Shown here: positions 54,979 to 64,000 of the stretch, one piece after another
Layout of the letters: every line of letters begins with the position of its first letter
Position numbering within the stretch: position 1 is the first letter of the stretch
NCBI RefSeq assembly: GCF_023499255.1
Contig: NZ_CP092183.1
Location: 4,336,501 to 4,400,500, forward strand
Origin: Couchioplanes caeruleus
GTDB lineage: Bacteria; Actinomycetota; Actinomycetes; Mycobacteriales; Micromonosporaceae
Length of the DNA stretch: 64,000 nucleotides
Direction of reading: 5' to 3'
Notes under the pieces: generated by a model
What the model saw: the letters and a program-made list of their open reading frames with translations, nothing else
Databases searched by the model: none
What the model was told of the DNA's origin: nothing
Translations under genes and position numbers: made by a program

Positions 54979-57023
54979 CCGGTCACCGCCGGGACGCGGT
55001 CCGGCTCCGGGGCGGCGCCGCGCGGGCGCGGGCGGGCCGGCCACCAGAAGCGGTCGCCCAGGAGCGTGGCCAGGGCCGGGACGAGGACCGTACGCACCAG
55101 CAGCGTGTCCAGCAGCACCCCGAGCCCGACGATCACGCCGATCTGGGTCAGCGTGATGATCGGCAGCACGCCCAGCACCGCGAACACCGCCGCCAGCAGC
55201 ACGCCGGCGCTGGTGATGACCGCGCCCGTCGCGGCCAGCGCCTGGATCATGCCGTCCCGGGTGCCCCGGTGCGCCGCCTCCTCGCGGGCCCGGGTGACCA
55301 GGAAGATGTTGTAGTCCACGCCGAGCGCGACGAGGAACAGGAACGAGAACAGCGGCACCTGGTTGTCCAGGCCCGGATAGTCGAGGACCTGCCGGAACAG
55401 CCAGGACCCGGCGCCGAGGGCGGCCGCGAAGCTGGCGATGACCGTCGTGATCAGCAGCAGCGCCGCGACCACCGCGCGCAGCAGCACGCCGAGCACGAGC
55501 AGCACCACGAGCAGGATGACCGGGACGATCACCTTCAGGTCGTCGCGGGACGCGTCCCGGTTGTCGAGCGCGGTCGCGACGCTGCCCCCGACGAGCGCGT
55601 CGCCGCCCGGTACGGCGTGGACGGCGCTGCGCAGCGTACGGATGCTCTGATAGCTCTCCGGGGTGTCCGGCGCGGCCGTGAGCACCGCGTCGATCCGGAC
55701 CACCGTGGGGGTCTGCTCGGCGATGCGGGCCTGGGCGACGCCCGGGGTCGCGGAGACCGCGGCGAGCACCTCCTGCGCCTTGGCCGGGGCGGCGATCACC
55801 ACCGCGGGGTCCGCCGCGCCGGCCGGGAACGACCTGCTCAGCGTCTCGAGCCCGTCGACGGACTCGGCCTGCACGCGGAACTGCTCGGTCTGCGACAGCC
55901 CCAGCCGGGTGCCGGGGATACCGGCCGCGCAGACCGCGAGGACCACGAGGGACAGCGCTGTGACCAGGCCCGGCCGGCGTGCCACGCCGGTGCCGACCCG
56001 CGACCACAGCCGGTGCGACAGCTCGTCGCCGACCCGCGGGATGAACGGCCAGAACAGGCCGCGCCCGCAGACCACCAGGGCCGGCGGCAGGACGACGAGC
56101 GCGAAGAGCGCGGCGACGCCGATGCCCAGCGCCGCGGTCACGCCCAGCGCGACGGTGTCGCCGAGGCTGGCGAGCAGGAGCGTGAGCAGGCTGAGCACGA
56201 CCGTGGCGGCACTGGCGATCACGGCCGGCCCCGCACCGCGCAGCGCCCGGCGCATCGCCTCCCGGCGGTCCTCGTGCCGGTGCAGCTCCTCGCGGTAACG
56301 GGAGATCAGCAGCAGCGCGTAGTCGGTGCCGGCGCCGAACACGAGCACCGTGACGATGCCCACGGTGGAGTCGCCGATGGTGAGGTCGGTGTGCCGCGAC
56401 AGCACCGCCACGAGCCCGCTCGCGACCCGGTCTGCCATGCCGACGACCGCGAGGGGTACGAGCCACAGCAGCGGGCTGCGGTACGTGATGAGCAGCAGCA
56501 GCGCCACGACGACGACCGTCACGAGCAGCAGGTTGGTGTTGGCGCCGGTGAAGCTGTCGGCGATGTCCGCGGAGAACCCGGCGCCGCCGGTGACCTGGGC
56601 GGTGAGGCCGTCCGGGAGTCCGGCGCGGGCCTGCTCGCGCAGCTGCTTCACCCGCGAGATCAGCTCGTCGGCGGGCAGGTTCGCGCTGAGCGGCACCACG
56701 ATGGTCGCGGCGTCGCGCCGGTCGGAGAACACCGGCGGTCCCGCGGCGCGCAGCTGCTGCGCGTCCGCTGTGATCTTCGTCGTGTCCGCGGCGGTCAGCG
56801 GCCGGCCGTCCCGGCTGTAGACGACGAGCGCCGGGTTCTCCTGCCCGGAGGGCAGTTGCCGCTGCACGGCGGCCACCCGGGTGGACTCGGCGCCGTCGGG
56901 CAGCGTCGCGGTCGGGTCGTTCGAGGTGCGTGCGGCCCCTGAGGTGCCGATGACCGCGCCGGCGGCCAGGATGGCCACCAGGAGCACGAGCCAGGCAGAG
57001 AGCCGTCCGGTGAGCGTCCGCAT
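54975..57023 (-). CDS. MMPL-family RND transporter
   Basis: The 682-residue membrane protein has twelve expected segments and two extracellular loops of about 150 residues. Family motifs include GAGTDYALLLISRYREEL after the first half and ALGVDYNIFLVTRAREE in the second. MMPL proteins in actinomycetes export lipids, pigments or drugs. Of two adjacent ATGs the one at 57023 has the better-spaced GGAGGA. The gene is divergent from the MarR gene with a palindrome in the gap, and is coupled to the prenyl synthase gene. Confidence 0.91.
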   Translation of the reverse strand: MRTLTGRLSAWLVLLVAILAAGAVIGTSGAARTSNDPTATLPDGAESTRVAAVQRQLPSGQENPALVVYSRDGRPLTAADTTKITADAQQLRAAGPPVFSDRRDAATIVVPLSANLPADELISRVKQLREQARAGLPDGLTAQVTGGAGFSADIADSFTGANTNLLLVTVVVVALLLLITYRSPLLWLVPLAVVGMADRVASGLVAVLSRHTDLTIGDSTVGIVTVLVFGAGTDYALLLISRYREELHRHEDRREAMRRALRGAGPAVIASAATVVLSLLTLLLASLGDTVALGVTAALGIGVAALFALVVLPPALVVCGRGLFWPFIPRVGDELSHRLWSRVGTGVARRPGLVTALSLVVLAVCAAGIPGTRLGLSQTEQFRVQAESVDGLETLSRSFPAGAADPAVVIAAPAKAQEVLAAVSATPGVAQARIAEQTPTVVRIDAVLTAAPDTPESYQSIRTLRSAVHAVPGGDALVGGSVATALDNRDASRDDLKVIVPVILLVVLLVLGVLLRAVVAALLLITTVIASFAAALGAGSWLFRQVLDYPGLDNQVPLFSFLFLVALGVDYNIFLVTRAREEAAHRGTRDGMIQALAATGAVITSAGVLLAAVFAVLGVLPIITLTQIGVIVGLGVLLDTLLVRTVLVPALATLLGDRFWWPARPRPRGAAPEPDRVPAVTG

Positions 57024-57042
57024 CATTCCTCCGCCATGAAGT

Positions 57043-57059
57043 ATCTCGACCATCGAGAT
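57043..57059. promoter_or_regulatory. Perfect 7-3-7 palindrome, probable MarR operator
   Basis: ATCTCGA-CCA-TCGAGAT is perfect and lies in the 73-base gap between the MMPL and MarR starts, 20 bases before MMPL and 38 before marR. MarR proteins usually bind such 16-18 base palindromes at their own divergent promoters. The palindrome is seen; binding is inferred. Confidence 0.72.
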
Positions 57060-57096
57060 TGTTACCCAGGGCGGTGCCATCTGCAACACTGGGCGC

Positions 57097-57585
57097 GTGT
57101 ACCGGGCGCGTGAGTCGGAGCGGGATCGGCTCCGCGAGGAGATCGTCAACCTGATGCGGTCGTACAGCGTCGAGGCGCAGCACGTCGGGCAGGCCTTCGC
57201 CCAGCGGCACGGGCTGCACCCGACCGACCTGCAGGCGCTCATCGCGGTGATGCACGCCGAGGGGCGCGGCGACCCGCTCACGCCGGGCCGGCTGGGCGAG
57301 GCGCTGGGCCTGTCGTCGGGCGCCACCACCGCGGTGATCGACCGGCTGGAACGCTCCGGGCACCTGCGGCGGACCCGGGAGAGCGCCGACCGCCGGGTCG
57401 TGCATCTGCGCTACGGCGCCCCCGGGATGGCGCTCGCGATGCAGTTCTTCCGGCCGCTCGGGGAGCGTACGGACGTGGTCATGGCCGACTTCGACGACGC
57501 GGAGCTGGCCACCGTGCACCGCTTCCTGGCCGGGATGACGCAGGCGCTCTCGGACCACCACCGCGACGTGCGATCGGACGGCTGA
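57097..57585 (+). CDS. MarR-family transcriptional regulator
   Basis: The 162-residue protein has the MarR winged helix: LHPTDLQALIAVMHAEGRGD, LTPGRLGEALGLSSGATTAV, DRLERSGHLRRTRESADRRV. It most likely represses the divergent MMPL-prenyl synthase operon and itself until a small lipophilic ligand binds. The GTG start is ten bases downstream of the first G-rich stretch, without a strong ribosome site. Confidence 0.91.
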   Translation: MYRARESERDRLREEIVNLMRSYSVEAQHVGQAFAQRHGLHPTDLQALIAVMHAEGRGDPLTPGRLGEALGLSSGATTAVIDRLERSGHLRRTRESADRRVVHLRYGAPGMALAMQFFRPLGERTDVVMADFDDAELATVHRFLAGMTQALSDHHRDVRSDG

Positions 57586-57589
57586 CACC

Positions 57590-57613
57590 CCCGCAGGCCC
57601 GGGGGCCCGCGGG
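57590..57613. terminator. Possible bidirectional terminator
   Basis: CCCGCAGGCCC (57590-57600) and GGGCCCGCGGG (57603-57613) pair with one mismatch between the convergent MarR and nitroreductase genes. The two-base gap means the innermost pairs must open. It may end both transcripts. Confidence 0.4.
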
Positions 57614-58558
57614 TCAGTCCAGGACGTCCTCGACCGCGCGGCGCGGGGTCGGGCGGCCCGGCTGGCCGAAGCCGAGGCGCAGCGCGATCTGCGGCACCCC
57701 CGAGCGGCGCAGCGACCGGCGCAGGTGCTCGCGGGCGGTGGGTACCTCGATCGGCTGGGACATCATCGAGCTGGCCAGCCCCGCGTCGGTCGCGGTCAGC
57801 AGCACCCGCTGCAACGCCTGCCCGGCCGCGAGCTGGTCCACCGGCCGGTCACCCGGCGTGCCCAGGACCGCCACGAGCGGCTCGGGTTCGAAGTCGCGGC
57901 CGGAGCCCCGGGGGCGGTCCGCGAACGAACGCTGAGGGAGCAGGTCCTGCGGTTCGCCGGCGGGCGCCCCGGCGGTCACCGGTACGCCGTCGGGTGCGGC
58001 GTCCGCATGCGTCCAGCCGATCATCTCCGCCTGGTAGGCCGGGTCGCGGCGCAGCACCCGGTCGGCGCTGCGGGCGATCTCGGCGAAACCGGACAGCGCC
58101 GTCATGCCCACCAGCAGGTCCAGCCAGCCGCCCTCGGCCTGGGCCGCCTCGATCAGGCGGATGCGGGTCTCCGACGGCACCGGGTCGGGCCAGAACGGCT
58201 TGCGGTTGCTGAACCGGTGGGGGATCGCCGCGGCGAGGCCGGCCTCGGCGTACGTCGGCGGCCGCTCCGGGCCCGGCGTGAGCCGCGCGACGAGGTCGCC
58301 GTACGGGTGCAGGTCCACCTCGGCCGGCCGGCCCAGCGCCGCCAGCGCCAGCCGGGCGTTGAACGTGGCCGCGCCGCACGCGATCCGTACCGCCCAGCCG
58401 GCCGAGTCGGCGATCTGCAGCTGCCGGGAGCGGTCGGCGAGGATCTCGATCGCGCCGTCGCGCAGCCGGAACCGCCACGGCTGCGAGTTGTGCAGCGACG
58501 GCGCGCGGATGCCCGCCGCGGCCGCGGCGTACAGGTCGGTCCCGGTGTAGCCGCCCAT
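57614..58558 (-). CDS. Acg-like nitroreductase family protein
   Basis: The 314-residue protein has the family pattern AAAAGIRAPSLHNSQPWRFR, then ILADRSRQLQIADSAGWAVR, and near the end ALQRVLLTATDAGLASSMMS and PQIALRLGFGQ. Acg-type proteins are degenerate FMN nitroreductases linked to the DosR dormancy regulon in mycobacteria and may bind rather than turn over flavin. It lies two bases after a paralogue, with which it shares the SLHNSQPWRFR/SVFNTQPWRWR motif. Confidence 0.84.
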   Translation of the reverse strand: MGGYTGTDLYAAAAAGIRAPSLHNSQPWRFRLRDGAIEILADRSRQLQIADSAGWAVRIACGAATFNARLALAALGRPAEVDLHPYGDLVARLTPGPERPPTYAEAGLAAAIPHRFSNRKPFWPDPVPSETRIRLIEAAQAEGGWLDLLVGMTALSGFAEIARSADRVLRRDPAYQAEMIGWTHADAAPDGVPVTAGAPAGEPQDLLPQRSFADRPRGSGRDFEPEPLVAVLGTPGDRPVDQLAAGQALQRVLLTATDAGLASSMMSQPIEVPTAREHLRRSLRRSGVPQIALRLGFGQPGRPTPRRAVEDVLD

Positions 58559-58560
58559 GG

Positions 58561-59532
58561 TCAGCCCTCGACTTCGATGACGTCGGCCGCGTCGCGCCGC
58601 GGGGCGCCCGGCAGCTCGGTGGTGTCGTCGGCGTACCCGAGCCGGACCGCCACGTACGGCTCGCCGACGTCGGAGAGCAGGCGGCGCAGCAGGTGGCGGG
58701 GCCAGTCGACCTCGATGCTGTCGCTGAGCGGTGCGGTCGCCAGGCCCTCGGCGGTCGCCGCGAGCAGCAGCGCCGACAGCGCCTCGCCGCCGTGCAGCAC
58801 GTCCGTGGGCCGGTCGCTGAGACCGAAGATGATCACGTACGCGGCGCCGGCGTCGTGCCCCGGCCCCGCCGACAGGCCCGCCGCGCCGTCCGGGGCGAAG
58901 TCGCGCACCGGCACCCGGCGCAGCGCCGGCTCGACGGCGGTGGCCGCCGGCACCCCGTCACCCGAGCCGGCCGGGCGGTTGGTCCACTGCCGCAGCTCCT
59001 CGCGGTACGCCGGGTCGGTGCGCTGCGTCTCCCCGGCGACGTCGGTGGCCGCCGCGAACAGGTACACCTCGTCGGGGCGTACGACGTGCAGGTAGGCGCC
59101 CTGGGCCTCGACAGCCCGGCGCAGGCCGCTCAGCTGGAGATCGGTGACCGGGCGTTCGCCGTATGCCCGCCGGTCGGTGCGCCGGCGCGGGGCGGCCTCG
59201 GCCATCCGCTGCGCGACGGGGTCGGTGGGACGCCGGCCGGTGAACGTGATGCGGGCGAGCAGGTCGGGCTCGCCCGGCTCCGGGAAGCGCTCGACGGCGG
59301 CGTGGGCCCCGGCCGCCGCCAGTGCCACGCGCGCGTGGTGCAGGGCGCCGCCGCAGCTGAGCAGCAGGAGGCGGCCCTCGGGGTCGGTGGCGGTCAGCGC
59401 GCGGGACCGGTCGGCGTACAGGCTCATCGTGTCGCCGGCGATCCGCCAGCGCCACGGCTGGGTGTTGAACACCGAGGGGGCGTGCAGCGACGTACGGGCC
59501 GCCGCGGCCAGGATCTCGGTCATGCTGGTCAT
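58561..59532 (-). CDS. Acg-like nitroreductase family protein
   Basis: The 323-residue paralogue begins MTSMTEILAAAARTSLHAPS and continues SVFNTQPWRWRIAGDTMSLY, with EALSALLLAATAEGLATAPL and PYVAVRLGYADDTTELPGAP at the end. The ATG at 59532 has GGAGG eight bases upstream. A DevR-like box lies about 70 bases before the start, so this pair is probably induced by low oxygen or redox stress through the neighbouring response regulator. Enzymatic activity is uncertain. Confidence 0.84.
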   Translation of the reverse strand: MTSMTEILAAAARTSLHAPSVFNTQPWRWRIAGDTMSLYADRSRALTATDPEGRLLLLSCGGALHHARVALAAAGAHAAVERFPEPGEPDLLARITFTGRRPTDPVAQRMAEAAPRRRTDRRAYGERPVTDLQLSGLRRAVEAQGAYLHVVRPDEVYLFAAATDVAGETQRTDPAYREELRQWTNRPAGSGDGVPAATAVEPALRRVPVRDFAPDGAAGLSAGPGHDAGAAYVIIFGLSDRPTDVLHGGEALSALLLAATAEGLATAPLSDSIEVDWPRHLLRRLLSDVGEPYVAVRLGYADDTTELPGAPRRDAADVIEVEG

Positions 59533-59592
59533 GGGGGGAACCTCCGGATCGGTCACCTCTCCAAGGTGCCGTCCGGGAGGTCCGGTCGATCA

Positions 59593-59606
59593 GGGCCGAA
59601 GGTCCC
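59593..59606 (-). promoter_or_regulatory. DevR/DosR-like box upstream of the nitroreductase genes
   Basis: On the minus strand this reads GGGACCTTCGGCCC, close to the half of the DosR consensus I recall (GGGACTTNNGNCCC). It lies in the 78-base gap before the nitroreductase gene. A second copy of the same core (GGGCCGTTCGGCCC) sits upstream of the stress-protein/response-regulator pair, which supports shared control. Confidence 0.6.
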
Positions 59607-59610
59607 GACA

Positions 59611-61275
<1,665 letters not shown>

Positions 61276-61279
61276 CTAT

Positions 61280-62149
61280 CTAGATCGATCCGCGGACCAC
61301 GAGCACGGGGCAGCCCGCGTGGTGCAGGAGCTGCAGGCCGGTGGAGCCGAGCAGGGTGTTGACGACCGTACCGTGGCCACGGCTGCCGACCACGACCAGG
61401 CGGGCGCTGTGCGACACGGCGACGAGCACGGCGGCCGCGCCGTCGGGCGAGACGACGGCCTCGGCGTCGACCTCCGGGAACTTGTCGCGCCAGGGCGCCA
61501 CCTCCTGCTCCAGGCGCTCCAGCTCCTCGGCGTGTGCCCGGGGCACCGCGTTGTCGGCGGCCGGGATGTCGCCCACCCACAGCGGCACCGGCGACGTGTA
61601 CGACCGCACGATCGCGAGCGGCGCGTCGCGGTGGGCGGCGGCCTCGAAGGCGGCGCCGAGCACCCCGGACGCGGCGGGGGAGTCGTCCACGCCGGCCACG
61701 ACCGGCCCGGAGGCGATCTCCGTACGCCCGCGTACCACCGCCACGGGGACGCCGGCGTGGGTGGCGACCCGCTGGCTGACCGAGCCGAGCAGCAGGCTGG
61801 CGAACCCGCCGCGGCCCCGGTTGCCGACCACGAGCAGCGCGGCGTCCGCCTGCCCGAGCAGCGCGGTGACCGGGTCGCCGGGCACGGCGTGCGCCTCGAC
61901 GCGGATGTGGAACGCGGCCGCGGCCCGGGCCTGCACGACCGCGGCGTCGAGCACCGCCTCGGTGAGGTGGCGTTCGTCCTGCGCGCCGGGCACCGCGCCG
62001 GGCTGGGCTTCGTACGCGGACACGATGCGCAGCGGCACGTCGCGCCGGGCCGCCTCGCGGGCGGCCCACCGGACGGCGGCCTCGCCGGGTGCGGTGCCGT
62101 CGGTGCCGGCGACGATCGGGCGGGCGGTCGTGATGGCGGTCTGTTCCAT
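61280..62149 (-). CDS. Tandem-domain universal stress protein
   Basis: The 289-residue protein has two UspA domains, each with an ATP-binding G-2X-G-9X-G(S) motif: VVGNRGRGGFASLLLGSVSQ in the first (with PVAVVRG) and VVGSRGHGTVVNTLLGSTGL in the second (ending PVLVVRGSI). Tandem Usp proteins are typical members of DosR-type dormancy regulons. It starts MEQTAITTARPIVAGTDGTA. It is the first gene of the leftward unit with the sensor kinase and is divergent from the response regulator. Confidence 0.92.
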   Translation of the reverse strand: MEQTAITTARPIVAGTDGTAPGEAAVRWAAREAARRDVPLRIVSAYEAQPGAVPGAQDERHLTEAVLDAAVVQARAAAAFHIRVEAHAVPGDPVTALLGQADAALLVVGNRGRGGFASLLLGSVSQRVATHAGVPVAVVRGRTEIASGPVVAGVDDSPAASGVLGAAFEAAAHRDAPLAIVRSYTSPVPLWVGDIPAADNAVPRAHAEELERLEQEVAPWRDKFPEVDAEAVVSPDGAAAVLVAVSHSARLVVVGSRGHGTVVNTLLGSTGLQLLHHAGCPVLVVRGSI

Positions 62150-62207
62150 GGGTTCATGGAATCCCGGCGCCCGGACCTCGCGGCAGGGACGGCGGTCATC
62201 GGCGGCC

Positions 62208-62221
62208 GGGCCGTTCGGCCC
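62208..62221. promoter_or_regulatory. DevR/DosR-like palindrome between stress protein and response regulator
   Basis: GGGCC-GTTC-GGCCC is an almost perfect palindrome 58 bases before the stress-protein start and 81 before the response-regulator start. It shares TTCGGCCC and the leading GGG with the box before the nitroreductase genes. Its central place suits control of both directions, including autoregulation. Confidence 0.55.
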
Positions 62222-62302
62222 ATCGACGGCTTTTGTGCGTGGTCGGCGACACAGGACGTTAGACTCTTGGTGTCCGGGCCCCGGCCCAGGTAGGAAGTAC
62301 AC

Positions 62303-62944
62303 ATGATCCGTGTCTTTCTGCTCGACGACCATGAGGTGGTCCGTCGTGGGCTCGCCGACCTTCTGCACGCCGCCGGGGACATCGAGGTGGTGGGTGAGTC
62401 GGGCTCCGCGCAGGAGGCGGCGCGGCGCATCCCGGCGCTGCGTCCCGACGTGGCCGTGCTGGACGCGCGCCTGCCGGACGGCAACGGCATCGACGTGTGC
62501 CGTGACGTGCGGGCCGTGGACTCGTCGATCAAGGGCCTGATCCTCACGTCGTACGAGGACGACGAGGCCCTGTTCGCGGCGATCATGGCGGGCGCGTCGG
62601 GCTACGTGCTCAAGCAGATCCGCGGCACGGACCTGGTGGACGCGGTGCGCCGGGTGGCCTCCGGGCAGTCCCTGCTGGACCCGGCGGTGACGCAGCGGGT
62701 GCTCGAGCGGATCCGGCACGGCGTGGAGCAGCCCCGCGAGCTGGCCTCGCTCACCGACCAGGAGCGCCGCATCCTCGAGTACGTCGCGGAGGGGCTGACC
62801 AACCGCGAGATCGCCGGGAAGATGTTCCTCGCCGAGAAGACGGTGAAGAACTACGTCTCCAGCCTGCTCGCGAAGCTCGGCCTCGAGCGGCGCACCCAGG
62901 CCGCCGTGCTGGCGACCCGGCTGCTGGGCGAGCACCCGCACTGA
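62303..62944 (+). CDS. NarL/DevR-type response regulator
   Basis: The 213-residue protein has a receiver domain (MIRVFLLDDHEVVRRGLADL) with Asp54 in VLDARLPDGNG and Lys in YVLKQIRGTDL, and a GerE domain LTDQERRILEYVAEGLTNRE, FLAEKTVKNYVSSLLAKLGL with the KTVKNYVS recognition helix as in DevR/DosR. AGGAAG precedes the ATG. Context with a GAF kinase, tandem Usp and Acg-type proteins strongly suggests a DevR equivalent. Confidence 0.93.
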   Translation: MIRVFLLDDHEVVRRGLADLLHAAGDIEVVGESGSAQEAARRIPALRPDVAVLDARLPDGNGIDVCRDVRAVDSSIKGLILTSYEDDEALFAAIMAGASGYVLKQIRGTDLVDAVRRVASGQSLLDPAVTQRVLERIRHGVEQPRELASLTDQERRILEYVAEGLTNREIAGKMFLAEKTVKNYVSSLLAKLGLERRTQAAVLATRLLGEHPH

Positions 62945-62958
62945 CCACGGCGCCGGGC

Positions 62959-63879
62959 TCAGCCGGCGGCGAGCACCAGCTCACGGATCCGCGGCACGGT
63001 GTCGTCCGCGACGTCGAGCACCACACGCGTCTGCCGCCCGGCGGACGCGTCTTCGACGACCGCGCCACGGCGGCCGTCGACCTCCACGCGCAGCCCCAGC
63101 ATCGGGGCGTCCGAGAGGTCGGCGGCCCCGGTGAGCACCGCCGCGGCGAGCGGGTCGTGCAGCGGCACCCGCCGCTCCCCGAGCACCGGCTCGTAGTAGT
63201 CGAAGTAGCCGGTCAGCATCGCCGCGAGCGCCGTGCTGAGCGGCGTACCGTGCGCGCGCAGCGCCTCCTGGTCGGCGGCGCCGAAACGGTGCCGCATCGT
63301 CACGTCGAGCGGCACCAGCGTCACCGGCCAGGCGGCGGCCAGCACCTCCGCGGCCGCCTCCGGGTCGACGGCGATGTTCGCCTCGCCGTGCCCGGTCACG
63401 TTGCCCGGCACCCGGACCGCGCCGCCCATGATCGTCACGTCGCGGACCAGCTCGGGCAGGCGCGGTTCGCGCCGCAGGGCCATCGCCAGGTTGGTCAGCG
63501 GGCCGGTCGCGAGGATCCGCAGCTCGCCCGGGCGGGCGCGGGCCAGCGCGAGGAGCAGATCGACGGCGGTCACGGGTACGGGCCCGGCCGCGGCCCGGGG
63601 CAGCTCGACCCCGCCGATCCCGTTGCCGCCGTGCACCACCGTGGCGTCGTGGGTGCTCGAGCCGTCGAGCGCGTGCCGGGCGCCGACCGCGACGGGTACG
63701 CCGCCACGACCGCCCAGCGCCAGCAGGTCGAGGGTGTTGCGGGCCGCCTGCTCCGCGCCGGTGTTGCCGGTGACCGTCCCGGCGCCGAGCAGCTCGGCGT
63801 GCGGGCTGCCGAGCAGCAGCGCGATGGCCAGCGCGTCGTCCACGCCGGTGTCGCAGTCCAGGTAGACGGGGTCGGTCAC
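62959..63879 (-). CDS. Nucleoside hydrolase (IunH/RihB family)
   Basis: The 306-residue enzyme starts (M)TDPVYLDCDTGVDDALAIAL, giving the Ca2+-binding DxDxxxDD motif, with ILATGPLTNLAMALRREPRL, IMGGAVRVPGNVTGHGEANI and the active-site EPVLGERRVPLHDPLAAAVL with the conserved His-Asp. It should release the base from purine or pyrimidine nucleosides. The GTG at 63879 has GGGAG six bases upstream. It is probably unrelated to the dormancy module. Confidence 0.9.
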   Translation of the reverse strand: MTDPVYLDCDTGVDDALAIALLLGSPHAELLGAGTVTGNTGAEQAARNTLDLLALGGRGGVPVAVGARHALDGSSTHDATVVHGGNGIGGVELPRAAAGPVPVTAVDLLLALARARPGELRILATGPLTNLAMALRREPRLPELVRDVTIMGGAVRVPGNVTGHGEANIAVDPEAAAEVLAAAWPVTLVPLDVTMRHRFGAADQEALRAHGTPLSTALAAMLTGYFDYYEPVLGERRVPLHDPLAAAVLTGAADLSDAPMLGLRVEVDGRRGAVVEDASAGRQTRVVLDVADDTVPRIRELVLAAG

Positions 63880-63929
63880 GCGGGCTCCCTCGGGTTGGGC
63901 GGGGACGGCTGCGGGTAGGTACGCGGCCC

Positions 63930-64000
63930 ATGACGGAGTACGGAATCCATTGTTCCCACGAGCAGATCCCGCCCGCCGATCTTCTCGCGGCGGTGGTCGC
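63930..64000 (+). CDS. Flavin (LLM-class) oxidoreductase, N-terminal fragment at the window edge
   Basis: Only 23 codons are present: MTEYGIHCSHEQIPPADLLA and then AVV. The xYGxHCSHEQxPPxxLL pattern is the start of a family of luciferase-like flavin or F420 oxidoreductases. The ATG at 63930 is 50 bases from the divergent nucleoside hydrolase start. The rest lies beyond the window. Confidence 0.62.
   Translation, partial: MTEYGIHCSHEQIPPADLLAAVV

Noticed and set aside
53978..57023. Terpene biosynthetic gene cluster
   Set aside because: A single prenyl synthase with an exporter and no cyclase, P450 or other tailoring genes does not make a cluster.
54979..57588. A very long open frame on the minus strand running into the prenyl synthase gene
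   Set aside because: It is out of frame with the MMPL protein for this stretch and gives Arg/Gly/Pro-rich sequence with no domains; only 54004-54978 is the real gene in that frame.

Overview
The window is very GC-rich DNA with dense genes, many GTG starts, strong third-position G/C bias and the gene families of a filamentous actinomycete (class E sortase-type LAXTG anchor, GPP34 protein, GntR-controlled inositol cluster, actinobacterial PaaN, DevR/DevS-type hypoxia module). Micromonosporaceae (for example Actinoplanes) is my best guess; that rests on gene content and style only. No rRNA, tRNA, prophage, insertion sequence or CRISPR array was seen, so this looks like stable chromosome.

Layout. 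1-13.5 kb is mixed housekeeping and accessory genes: a DUF1800 protein cut by the left edge, a GPP34 protein, an APC permease with a GNAT acetyltransferase, two methyltransferases around an alpha/beta hydrolase, a secreted hypothetical protein, a DEAD-box RNA helicase with a DbpA-type tail, a NarL-type two-component pair, an AraC-type regulator and a RibD/DHFR-like reductase. 13.5-26.3 kb is a complete myo-inositol catabolic locus: a divergent GntR/UTRA regulator, then iolC, a Cgl0159-type aldolase candidate, iolB, iolD, mmsA/iolA, iolE, a ribose-type ABC importer, iolG and an IolH/IolI-like isomerase. Together these import inositol and degrade it to acetyl-CoA plus dihydroxyacetone phosphate. 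An APC permease and an acetamidase/formamidase follow (26.3-28.7 kb).

28.7-33.5 kb holds an OmpA-domain lipoprotein, a DUF805 membrane protein, an NfeD/flotillin pair and about 870 bp of repeat-rich DNA with a possible decayed lipoprotein gene. 33.5-36.8 kb is a second small sugar or cyclitol module (TIM-barrel isomerase plus Gfo/Idh dehydrogenase) divergent from a LacI regulator, with overlapping palindromes between them.

37.5-48.2 kb is a phenylacetate (paa) locus in two divergent operons, paaI-paaR-paaK leftward and paaN-thiolase-crotonase-paaH-paaABCDE rightward, with a TetR-type operator between them. It covers CoA activation, ring epoxidation and most of beta-oxidation, but only one crotonase and no hydratase domain on the ring-cleavage protein.

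48.3-57.6 kb carries a cutinase, a PAS-GGDEF-EAL protein, a methyltransferase, an LAXTG-anchored surface protein, and a polyprenyl diphosphate synthase translationally coupled to an MMPL exporter, with a divergent MarR regulator and a perfect palindrome between. 57.6-63 kb looks like a DevR/DosR-type dormancy module: two Acg-like nitroreductases, a GAF sensor kinase, a tandem universal stress protein and a divergent response regulator, with two matching DevR-like boxes in front of the two transcription units. The right edge holds a nucleoside hydrolase and the first codons of a flavin (LLM-type) oxidoreductase.

Nothing here is a clearly unprecedented system. The most promising leads are the MarR/MMPL/prenyl-synthase unit, the paired DevR-like boxes, the incomplete paa ring-opening set and the frameshifted lipoprotein remnant.
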